From assembly GCA_030149595.1 (NCBI GenBank), contig JASFBI010000133.1, positions 1 to 6,002 on the forward strand: 6,002 nt of DNA. Reading direction: 5' to 3'. The translations under genes were made by a program, and so were the position numbers. This DNA comes from Desulfobacterales bacterium. Lineage in GTDB: Bacteria > Desulfobacterota > Desulfobacteria > Desulfobacterales > DAOWNP01. Below the pieces are notes generated by a model. The model saw nothing but the letters and a program-made list of their open reading frames with translations. It made no database searches and was not told the DNA's origin. Within the stretch, counting starts at the first letter, position 1, and each line of letters begins with the position of its first letter. Shown here in pieces: positions 1-5,971 of the stretch.

Positions 1-1
1 A

Positions 2-781
2 GATGCTCAGAAGAAAAAGTATTTGCCTAAATATTGCGATGAAAAATATACTCCCTGCACATTTGCTGTTAATGAACCTTCATTTGCCTTTGATGCCATG
101 GATTTACAGACTGAAGCTGTAAAGAAAAACGGTTCCTATATAATCAACGGTAAAAAATGTTTTGTACCTCTTGCTGCTAAATCAGACGATATAATGGTTG
201 AAGCAAAATTAGATGGAGTTAATAATATTTTTATTATTAACAAAGATAATCCTGGTATAAAAATCAGCGAAAGAGAAAAAAATTTGGGATTATATTCTCT
301 TGAAACTAATGAAATTGAATTAGAAAATTGTGAAATAAAAGCTTCCGATCGTCTTGGTGAAAAAAATGGCTGTAATTATGATAGAATTCTCCAAAGAAGC
401 AGAATAGGAATGTCTGCTATAGGTACAGGTGTTGCCAAAGCTTCTTTTGAATTTGCAAAAAATTATGCCAACGATAGAAAACAGTTTGGCGAACCCATAG
501 TAAACAGGCAGTCTATAGCGTTTATGTTAGCTGAAATGGCCTATGAAGTAGACGCTATGCGGCTTATGACATGGAAAGCTGCATCAAAGTTAGAAGCAGG
601 TAAAGACGCGAAAAAAGAAGCATTTCTTGCTAAAATGTATGCCGGAGAAATGGCAATGAAAATTACAGACTATGGTGTTCAGGTTATGGGTGGACATGGT
701 TATATTCGTGAATATCCTGTTGAAAGATATTATAGAAATGGCAGGGGTATCTCTATTATTGAAGCTATAGCAACTGTATAA
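2..781 (+). CDS. Acyl-CoA dehydrogenase family protein, 5'-truncated by window edge (probable FAD-clamping partner subunit)
   Basis: This is the C-terminal 259 residues of an acyl-CoA dehydrogenase. The frame is open to the window edge and begins in the middle of the family's 'QKKKYLPK' segment, so the true start and roughly the first 110-130 residues lie upstream. The TTG at 23 is internal, not a start. Known family function: FAD-dependent alpha,beta-dehydrogenation of acyl-CoA, passing electrons to electron-transfer flavoprotein. Seen here: the C-terminal helical domain with RKQFG (nt 476-490) and QVMGGHGY (nt 680-703), motifs that contact the FAD of the neighbouring subunit. The loop that is normally TEPGAGSD reads NEPSFAFD. 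The flavin-contacting Thr of the W-x-T loop is replaced (F-V-P, about nt 161-169). The catalytic-loop E-G-T reads E-A-I (Glu at 761-763), and the protein stops five residues after that Glu. I infer a partner subunit working with the next gene. The acyl-CoA dehydrogenase family is certain; the substrate is unknown. Confidence 0.93.
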   Translation, partial: DAQKKKYLPKYCDEKYTPCTFAVNEPSFAFDAMDLQTEAVKKNGSYIINGKKCFVPLAAKSDDIMVEAKLDGVNNIFIINKDNPGIKISEREKNLGLYSLETNEIELENCEIKASDRLGEKNGCNYDRILQRSRIGMSAIGTGVAKASFEFAKNYANDRKQFGEPIVNRQSIAFMLAEMAYEVDAMRLMTWKAASKLEAGKDAKKEAFLAKMYAGEMAMKITDYGVQVMGGHGYIREYPVERYYRNGRGISIIEAIATV

Positions 782-796
782 TACTATTTTTTTTGC

Positions 797-824
797 AAAA
801 ATATCAGCTAAAACTGATTTTTTT
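797..824 (+). terminator. Short hairpin plus T-run between the two dehydrogenase genes
   Basis: ATCAG (803-807) pairs with CTGAT (814-818) around a six-base loop. After one mismatch the stem can continue as A/T pairs between 797-801 and 820-824, and the 3' side is a run of seven T. The five-base core is weak, and the RBS of the next gene begins immediately afterwards at 826. It would therefore act at most as a partial terminator, an attenuator or a processing/stability element between two genes that probably share a transcript. In AT-rich DNA such a structure can also arise by chance. Confidence 0.25.
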
Positions 825-835
825 CGGAGGTAATT

Positions 836-2023
836 ATGATTAATTTAGAAGCACCAGAGTCTTTAAAAAGTTTAAGAAAAAACATGCATGATCTGGTTGA
901 AGGACTTTTTAGACCAATTTCCCGCAAGTATGATGAAGCAGAACACGAATATCCCAAGGAACTTGATATATTCAAAGAGTTGATGCCTGTAGCTCCAAAA
1001 AAAAGTGATAAACCTAAAAAAGGTAAGAAAAAGCCTGAAGTAGGCCAGAATATGCAAACACTAATTTCTGTTGAAGAGTTATGCTGGGGTGATTGTGGTC
1101 TTATGCTGACTATTCCCAATGCAGGTTTGGGGAATGCAGCAATTGATGCTGTTGCTACAGATGAACAAAAAGAAAAGTTTGGTACAGGTAAATGGGCTGC
1201 CATGGCAATAACAGAGGCTGAATCAGGTTCTGATTCCGGCTCCATTTCAACAACAGCTGATTTAGATGGTGATGAGTGGGTGTTAAATGGCGAAAAGATT
1301 TTTGTAACAAGTGCCAGCAGATGTGATGAAGTTGTTGTATGGGCAACTGTTGATAAAAGTGCCGGAAAAGGCGGTATTAAATCTTTTATTGTTGAAAAAG
1401 GAACACCAGGATTTACTCTTGAACATTTGGAACATAAGCTCGGAGTCAGAGCTTCAGACACAGGGACAATGGTACTTAAAGACTGCCGTATCCCAAAAGG
1501 AAATATTCTTGGAAGCCCTGAGATCAAGAAAAACACCACAGAGGGTTTTAAAGGAGTAATGCAGACCTTTAATAATACAAGGCCTATGGTTGCTGCTATG
1601 TCATGTGGAGTTGCCCGTGCTGCTTTAGAATTTACCAAAGAAAAAATTGAAGAGTCCGGAATAAAATTAGACTATAATAAATTAGGTAAAAACCTGTCCG
1701 GAATTGAAAAAGATTTTTATATGATGGAAGCAAATCTTGAAGCCATGCGGCTTCTTTCATGGAGAGCTGCATGGATGGCTGATAATAAAGAGTTTAATGG
1801 TATTGAAGCTTCTATGTCAAAAGCTAAGGCTGGTCGGTATGGAACTTTAATTACTCAAAAATGCTGTGACCTTTTAGGCCCTATTGGATATTCACGTAAA
1901 GATCTTGCTGAAAAATGGATGAGAGACAGTAAAATTTTAGATATTTTTGAAGGAACTGGCCAGATTCAGCATCTTATTATTGCAAGGGGTATTTTAAAAA
2001 TTTCAGGTAGAGATTTAAAATAA
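836..2023 (+). CDS. Acyl-CoA dehydrogenase family protein (probable catalytic, FAD-contacting subunit)
   Basis: A complete 395-residue protein, the normal family length. ATG 836 is preceded by GGAGG (826-830) at five bases' spacing, which fixes the start. The family oxidises acyl-CoA to enoyl-CoA with FAD, using ETF as acceptor. Seen: N-terminal helical domain (about 1-120); flavin/substrate loop AITEAESGSD (124-133); FVTSA with the flavin-contacting Thr158; LGVRAS (202-207); and catalytic loop FEGT with Glu372. Two family motifs are lost. The R-x-Q-F-G segment is replaced near residues 270-280, and Q-x-x-G-G-x-G reads D-L-L-G-P-I-G (345-351). A Lys/Pro-rich stretch (about 54-69) stands where the conserved P-E-x-x-G-G loop normally lies. 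It follows the preceding dehydrogenase gene by 54 bases on the same strand and is probably co-transcribed. The losses match what the upstream protein retains, so I infer an alpha-beta heteromer. The family call is certain; the substrate (fatty, branched, alicyclic or aromatic acyl-CoA) is unresolved. Confidence 0.95.
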   Translation: MINLEAPESLKSLRKNMHDLVEGLFRPISRKYDEAEHEYPKELDIFKELMPVAPKKSDKPKKGKKKPEVGQNMQTLISVEELCWGDCGLMLTIPNAGLGNAAIDAVATDEQKEKFGTGKWAAMAITEAESGSDSGSISTTADLDGDEWVLNGEKIFVTSASRCDEVVVWATVDKSAGKGGIKSFIVEKGTPGFTLEHLEHKLGVRASDTGTMVLKDCRIPKGNILGSPEIKKNTTEGFKGVMQTFNNTRPMVAAMSCGVARAALEFTKEKIEESGIKLDYNKLGKNLSGIEKDFYMMEANLEAMRLLSWRAAWMADNKEFNGIEASMSKAKAGRYGTLITQKCCDLLGPIGYSRKDLAEKWMRDSKILDIFEGTGQIQHLIIARGILKISGRDLK

Positions 2024-2068
2024 CCTATAATATTTTTATTTTTCATAAGATTTCCCGGTTTTTTTTAT

Positions 2069-2134
2069 ATGAAACTCTGTCCAACAAACCGTAATCATGA
2101 GAGTTTCAATTTTCGTTGTGCCCGATGCAAATAA
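2069..2134 (+). CDS. Possible 21-residue Cys/His microprotein, or zinc-ribbon gene remnant
   Basis: ATG 2069 to TAA 2132-2134 encodes a 21-residue peptide with the pattern C-x5-H-x6-C-x2-C (Cys4, His10, Cys17, Cys20). Its ends, KLCP at the start and FRCARCK at the end, look like a small zinc-ribbon or zinc-knuckle protein. No Shine-Dalgarno sequence lies upstream; a T-run is there instead. In the same frame, residues after the stop (PCSGHAGS) still look protein-like, so it could be the stump of a decayed gene. It is not recognised as any named family, and a chance frame cannot be excluded at this length. Confidence 0.25.
   Translation: MKLCPTNRNHESFNFRCARCK
2070..2108. repeat. Nine-base inverted repeat
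   Basis: TGAAACTCT (2070-2078) and AGAGTTTCA (2100-2108) are perfect complements separated by 21 bases. The right arm is followed by AATTTT, so a transcript leaving the dehydrogenase genes could fold a long-loop hairpin here, possibly a weak terminator. It lies inside the possible microprotein frame, so its origin could also be coding coincidence. Confidence 0.4.
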
Positions 2135-2138
2135 CCAT

Positions 2139-2217
2139 GCTCCGGCCATGCCGGTTCTATAAAAATTTAGAACTGAAGACAAAACAACATTTTAAAAGCC
2201 GGGAGCTTCTGTTTTTT
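2139..2217 (+). terminator. Candidate structured RNA / bimodal terminator
   Basis: Three pairings compete. (a) CCGGC 2142-2146 with GCCGG 2150-2154, loop CAT. (b) CGGTTCTA 2152-2159 with TAGAACTG 2168-2175, eight pairs including one G-T. (c) GCTCCGG 2139-2145 with CCGGGAGC 2199-2206, one bulged G, followed after five bases by six T (2212-2217). Pairing a excludes both b and c, while b nests inside c. The a-only fold leaves no stem beside the T-run, and the b+c fold puts one there, which is the layout of a terminator switch. It could equally be a simple 3' end for the dehydrogenase transcript. No known riboswitch consensus was recognised. Confidence 0.3.
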
Positions 2218-2273
2218 CGAAATTAACCATACCCCTCCTGCCTGATTATAAATAACAGATATTATTGATATTT

Positions 2274-2302
2274 TTTACTATTCTTTTTGCAATTAATATA
2301 AT
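2274..2302 (+). promoter_or_regulatory. Candidate sigma70 promoter for the FapA-like gene
   Basis: TTTACT (2274-2279, four of six matches to the -35 consensus) lies 17 bases before a perfect TATAAT (2297-2302). The distance to the FapA-like start would give a leader of about 120 bases. A second TATAAT at 2328-2333 has no reasonable -35 partner. The local sequence is so AT-rich that chance -10 matches are common, so support is modest. Confidence 0.3.
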
Positions 2303-2427
2303 AGTAAGATATTGTTGGATAGTATACTATAATTTTTGTACATTAATATTTATTTTTATCTTATCTGCAAAATTTTATTACCTTTATTTATCCAGCTATA
2401 TATATTTTTTCATGGAGCAAACAAGTT

Positions 2428-5001
2428 ATGAAAATTCTTGTTGTAAATAATAAAATTGATGAAGGAGAAGAACTGGTTAATAAAATTGATGAAGCAGGTT
2501 ACAGTGTTCTTTCTGTTTTTAAAGAAGATGAATTAATAAAATTATTTAAAAAATATGACATAGCTGTTGTAATAATTAATAAAAATAAAAATATTTATAA
2601 TATTTTGGATGTGTGTAGTAAAGCTTCCTTTGAAAAAACAAGTTATGTTTATAAAATTATTATTTCTGAAAATACTGATAAAACAGATAGAATTTCCTGT
2701 TATAAAAATGGTGGCGACCAGTTTCTCCCCTACCCTTTTGACTTTTTGGAATTGCAAATTTTAATTGATATTGGACTGCGTATCTCCAAATTTAAAAAAA
2801 AGATAGATGATAAAACAGAAAAGCCTGGGGAAAATATAGAAGAAGAGAAATCCCAGGACAGAAAACAGGCAGGGGCAGACAGCATAGAGGTAAATGATTT
2901 TGCAGTATTTAAGATTTCCATAGATAATAAAATTATTCCAGAGTTGATTTTAATAAAATCATTCAGAAACTTCATGAAAAAAAAACTTTCAGAAAAAGAT
3001 CTGCTTTTTGAAGAGTTTCTTTATGGAGAAAAGATAATTACAAATGTAATAAAAATACAACTTCAGGTTGCAGCAAAAAGGAAGATTGGAAAAAAATTTG
3101 GGAAGTTTCTTATTAACAAGGGATATACAAATCCAGAGCAGGTTCAAAAAGCCTTAGAACAACAAGCATCTGAATATAAAAACACCTCTTCCTGCAGTAA
3201 AATCAGTAAAATTCTAATAAACAGTGGTATTATTGAAAAAAAAGACTATAATCTGCTATTTACTGAGTTTTCAAAAATATATATAAACAAGTCAGGTAAA
3301 TTACTTCAGGATATTGAACCCAAAGAGGCAGATGAAAGTCACAGGCCAAAAAAAGAAGATAAAAATAAAATAGAGAGTGATGCTTTATTACATAATGAAA
3401 CCGAAGAAAAATCTGATACTACAAAACAAAAAAATGTTTCTGGAAAAAAGATCAGCATAGTGATTAGTAAAGATAAATTAGAAGCTAAAATAGAGGTTCC
3501 TGATGATTTATCAAAACCATTAACCATGGAAGATATTAAAAATATAATTAACCGGAATAATCTTTTACAAGGGGTTATTGATGATTCTGTTATTTTAAAT
3601 TTTATTGAAAATTATAATAATGAAAACAGTAGTTTAATTGTAGCTAAAGGGTTTCTTCCTGTTTTGGGAAAAGACGCACACATAGAATATTTTTTTGATG
3701 CTGACTATAAAAAAGCAGGAAAGGAGTTAGATGACGGGAGCATTGATTATAAAGACAGAGGTCTTATACCCCATGTTAAAAAAGGGGATATATTAGCCAA
3801 AAAACACTATATAAAACCAGCAAAACCTGGTTCTGATATTTTTGGAAATATAATTGAAGTAACACCTGTAAAGGATGCAAAGCTTTTGGCCAAAGCAGGT
3901 GCAGCTATTACTTCTGATAATCAGGTTATAGCGACCATTGATGGAAAGCCTGGTTTAACCATAGGAGGTGCTGTTATAGTATCTTCAGAATACATAATTA
4001 ATGGAGATGTTGATTATAACACAGGAAACATAAACTTTGACGGAGATATTATTGTAAAAGGCAAAATAAACAATGGATTTAGTGTAAAAGGGAATAACCT
4101 TAAGGTTGTTGAGATATTTGGTGCAGATATAGATATTACAGGAGACCTTCTTGTATCAGGAGGTATAATTAACTCAAAGATAAAAAACGAAGGCACAGTT
4201 AAAAGTAAATTTTTAAAATCTTCAAACATTAAATCATTTGGAGATATTACTGTTTTAAAGGAAGTTATTGAATCAAAGGTGAGAACCAGCGGCCGTTTTA
4301 TTTGTAAAACCGGCAAGATAATTTCTTCTTTTATATCTGCAAAAGCAGGCGTTTATACCAAAGATATTGGAACCGAAATATCAAAACCTTGTAAAATAGC
4401 TGTTGGAAAAGATGATCAGGCCAAAAAAATGACAGATAAACTGATGTTTAATATTAGTGTCCAAAAAGAGTCTTTGAATACACATAATAAAGAGTATGAA
4501 GCAAATATCAAAATATATAATGATAATGAAGCTGAGATTGCTAAACATGCTCATATACAGGATCGCAGCCAAATCCAAAAAACCCAGATACAGAAAAAAC
4601 TTGATACACTTAAAAACAGAAAAACAGCAAATAATGATTTTTTTGCAAATGCAGATAATCTTATAAAAACTCTTGATAAAAGTGCTGAAAATTCTAAAAA
4701 TACTTTAGCCCTGCTGTTTAATAAACAGGATGACTTAGAAAAAAAGAATTCAGAGAAAAAAAATATTATTTTAAAATTAACCGAAGATATTCTATCCCTG
4801 ACAGAAGAGAAAAATACTATTTTAAAATGGATGGAGCAGGAAAAAGGAAACCCAGAGATTAAGATAACCGGAGAAATTTTCCCCAAAACTGCTATTTTGG
4901 GTACAAACTCATCATTAATAATTGAAAATAAATTAAAAAAGATTACAATTAAAGAAGTATTTAGTGAAGAGACAGACTGGCAAATGGTTATAAAAAAATA
5001 G
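2428..5001 (+). CDS. FapA/DUF342 protein with N-terminal pseudo-receiver and MshEN-like helical repeats
   Basis: An 857-residue multidomain protein with no signal peptide or membrane segment, so probably cytoplasmic. ATG 2428 follows GGAG (2414-2417) at ten bases' spacing and opens directly into a receiver-type first strand. Domains: (1) about 1-118, response-regulator fold in which the acidic pair is Asn7-Asn8, the phospho-Asp position is Ile49 (Asn51 nearby) and the Lys of K-P-F is Tyr102; (2) charged linker, about 120-155; (3) about 194-281, two or three helical repeats resembling the N-terminal domain of GspE/PilB/MshE ATPases, clearest at 223-246; (4) charged linker, about 290-340; (5) FapA/DUF342, about 341-857. 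The last contains VAKGFLPVLGKDAHIEYFF (406-424), DRGLIPHVKKGDILAK (443-458), PGSDIFG (467-473), a polar beta-helix (about 520-650), a long Lys/Glu/Asn-rich coiled coil (about 662-805) and a short C-terminal beta segment. A Vibrio FapA is tied to polar flagellum assembly, but the role of most DUF342 proteins is unknown. Role here inferred: a localisation or signalling scaffold, not a phosphorylated regulator. Confidence 0.88.
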   Translation: MKILVVNNKIDEGEELVNKIDEAGYSVLSVFKEDELIKLFKKYDIAVVIINKNKNIYNILDVCSKASFEKTSYVYKIIISENTDKTDRISCYKNGGDQFLPYPFDFLELQILIDIGLRISKFKKKIDDKTEKPGENIEEEKSQDRKQAGADSIEVNDFAVFKISIDNKIIPELILIKSFRNFMKKKLSEKDLLFEEFLYGEKIITNVIKIQLQVAAKRKIGKKFGKFLINKGYTNPEQVQKALEQQASEYKNTSSCSKISKILINSGIIEKKDYNLLFTEFSKIYINKSGKLLQDIEPKEADESHRPKKEDKNKIESDALLHNETEEKSDTTKQKNVSGKKISIVISKDKLEAKIEVPDDLSKPLTMEDIKNIINRNNLLQGVIDDSVILNFIENYNNENSSLIVAKGFLPVLGKDAHIEYFFDADYKKAGKELDDGSIDYKDRGLIPHVKKGDILAKKHYIKPAKPGSDIFGNIIEVTPVKDAKLLAKAGAAITSDNQVIATIDGKPGLTIGGAVIVSSEYIINGDVDYNTGNINFDGDIIVKGKINNGFSVKGNNLKVVEIFGADIDITGDLLVSGGIINSKIKNEGTVKSKFLKSSNIKSFGDITVLKEVIESKVRTSGRFICKTGKIISSFISAKAGVYTKDIGTEISKPCKIAVGKDDQAKKMTDKLMFNISVQKESLNTHNKEYEANIKIYNDNEAEIAKHAHIQDRSQIQKTQIQKKLDTLKNRKTANNDFFANADNLIKTLDKSAENSKNTLALLFNKQDDLEKKNSEKKNIILKLTEDILSLTEEKNTILKWMEQEKGNPEIKITGEIFPKTAILGTNSSLIIENKLKKITIKEVFSEETDWQMVIKK

Positions 5002-5017
5002 GGAAAATATTAAAACA

Positions 5018-5812
5018 ATGCACCAGCCACTTTTAAAATCTTATAAAAACAGATTCCCCTTTATACTTAGTGTTCCATCCTTTATCTATAAGGACGGATA
5101 TGTTGCTAATGTAAAAATGATTGGACCCTGTGTTGATGAAATTGAACTTCTTTTATTTGAAAGCGCACTGTCTTGTACACCATCCCATGGGGTTATAAAA
5201 CAGTTAAAAGATATGGGTGATAAATTTACTCTTACATATAATATTCATATGCCTGTTGATATTTATCTTGGCCATTATAAGGAAAAAATCAGAAAATATG
5301 CCATGGATACTGTATTAAACTTTATTGATCTTACAGAGTCTTTGAAGCCTTCAACACGGACACTCCATTTAAATATGAATCAAAACTGTATGGATAAAAA
5401 AGAGATTTTAAAATGGAAAAAATGTTTAAGAAAAAGTTTTGAATTTTTTGAAAAATCAGGAGTCAGCTGTTCAGACTTTACAATTGAAAATTTAAATTAT
5501 CCCTGTGAACTGTTAGATGAACTTTTATCTGATTTTAAGCTTGGAGTATGCCTTGATATTGGACATCTTATTATGGAACAAGTTGATATTTCATTAATGT
5601 ATGAAAAATACAGAGACAGAATAAAAATTATTCATCTCCACGGATCAGATGGAATTGTTGATCATACTTCTCTTAAAAACCTCAGTGGGAAAAATAGTGA
5701 AAAAATAGTGGAAATATTAAAAGATTTTACAAAACCAGTTTCTGTGGAAGTTTTTTCCAGAAATGATTTACAGGACTCTTTAGAATTTTTAGAAAAACTT
5801 TTATACTCATAA
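5018..5812 (+). CDS. cbiR: CbiR-like cobamide-remodelling phosphodiesterase (AP-endonuclease/xylose-isomerase-like TIM barrel)
   Basis: A complete 264-residue protein starting 16 bases after the FapA-like stop, so probably co-transcribed. Its RBS is weak (GGGA at 5001-5004), so translation may depend on coupling. CbiR removes the nucleotide loop of cobamides, giving a cobinamide-level intermediate that the cell rebuilds with its preferred lower ligand. The N-terminal pattern (FPFILSVPSFIY, then VDEIELLLFES, then LTYNIHMPVD) is what I recall of CbiR and differs from sugar isomerases and endonuclease IV. Likely metal and active-site residues sit at strand ends as expected for the fold: His77, His117, Glu157, Asp180 and His183 (CLDIGH), His206 and His208 (IHLHG), His216 and Glu244 (VEVF). 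No signal peptide, so cytoplasmic. No other cobamide gene is visible. The fold is confident. The specific function rests on remembered similarity; an uncharacterised sugar-phosphate isomerase/epimerase-like protein is the alternative. Confidence 0.72.
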   Translation: MHQPLLKSYKNRFPFILSVPSFIYKDGYVANVKMIGPCVDEIELLLFESALSCTPSHGVIKQLKDMGDKFTLTYNIHMPVDIYLGHYKEKIRKYAMDTVLNFIDLTESLKPSTRTLHLNMNQNCMDKKEILKWKKCLRKSFEFFEKSGVSCSDFTIENLNYPCELLDELLSDFKLGVCLDIGHLIMEQVDISLMYEKYRDRIKIIHLHGSDGIVDHTSLKNLSGKNSEKIVEILKDFTKPVSVEVFSRNDLQDSLEFLEKLLYS

Positions 5813-5817
5813 AACTA

Positions 5818-5961
5818 TTAATAACCAACGGCCATGCCCTCTATCATTAAACAGGCTGTTACAAACACTATCACATGTTCCGCCCTTTGGCTCCAGTTTC
5901 CTTCAGAATATTCAATAGCTTTTCTTTTTTCAGAAAGTTTGCCTTTAAAAGGAAGTATCAC
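5818..5961 (-). CDS. Possible small convergent ORF or gene remnant, 47 codons
   Basis: On the minus strand, GTG 5961-5959 runs to TAA 5820-5818, only five bases beyond the end of the CbiR-like gene. The product is about 47 residues, with a basic/acidic N-terminal half (KGKLSEKRKAIEYSEGNW) and a more hydrophobic C-terminal half (VIVFVTACLMIEGMAVGY) that could form one short membrane helix. The composition looks coding-like, unlike other frames here. However, the only start is GTG, no good Shine-Dalgarno precedes it, and an in-frame stop lies seven codons upstream. I recognise no family. It may be a small protein, the tail of a decayed gene, or chance. Confidence 0.25.
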   Translation of the reverse strand: MILPFKGKLSEKRKAIEYSEGNWSQRAEHVIVFVTACLMIEGMAVGY

Positions 5962-5971
5962 TAAATTATTG

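Larger units (their letters stand above)
2024..2427. other. 404-base intergenic region with structured GC-rich island and AT-rich promoter zone
   Basis: No long gene is present. From left to right it holds: an AT-rich trailer with a bare run of eight T (2059-2066); a possible microprotein frame with an inverted repeat inside it (2069-2134); a locally GC-rich, self-complementary island (2139-2217) ending in six T; a pyrimidine-rich patch (2231-2240); and a very AT-rich stretch leading to the next start codon. The island stands out sharply from the AT-rich flanks, which suggests either a structured RNA or the residue of a decayed gene. Confidence 0.6.

Noticed and set aside
808..1638. 276-codon open frame on the minus strand
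   Set aside because: It lies antisense to the second dehydrogenase, whose motifs and RBS are unambiguous. Its translation is Ser/Pro/Leu-rich with no recognisable domain, as expected of an antisense shadow.
2059..2066. Run of eight T after the second dehydrogenase as an intrinsic terminator
   Set aside because: No stable hairpin directly precedes it; CCCGG has no partner nearby.
2115..2160. Resemblance to part of a c-di-GMP-I riboswitch (ATGCAAATAACC followed by CTCCGGCC)
   Set aside because: It was tempting ahead of a possible c-di-GMP-linked protein, but the obligatory conserved 5' half and tetraloop receptor are absent and the match is only a few bases.
2125..2226. 33-codon + strand frame overlapping the end of the microprotein candidate
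   Set aside because: No RBS and no recognisable pattern. It runs through the self-complementary island, and its basic composition follows from A-rich codons.
2192..2250. Minus-strand 12-residue peptide with an AGGAGG (2234-2239) before ATG 2230 and a TATAAT at 2250-2245
   Set aside because: The -10-like box is only five bases from the Shine-Dalgarno, so a transcript would start inside it. There is no -35, and no downstream minus-strand gene would use a leader peptide.
2079..2321. Integron attC-like ends (GTCCAAC at 2079 and GTTGGAT at 2315)
   Set aside because: The span of about 240 bases is too long for an attC site, the ends are not mutually complementary at all positions, and no internal paired boxes or integrase are present.
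2265..2450. 61-codon frame upstream of and overlapping the FapA-like start
   Set aside because: It starts at TTG without an RBS in extremely AT-rich DNA. Its Phe/Ile/Tyr-rich product reflects base composition.
4551..4886. 111-codon minus-strand frame
   Set aside because: It is antisense to the coiled-coil part of the FapA-like gene. Its Phe/Ser-rich translation is the mirror of Lys/Glu/Asn codons.
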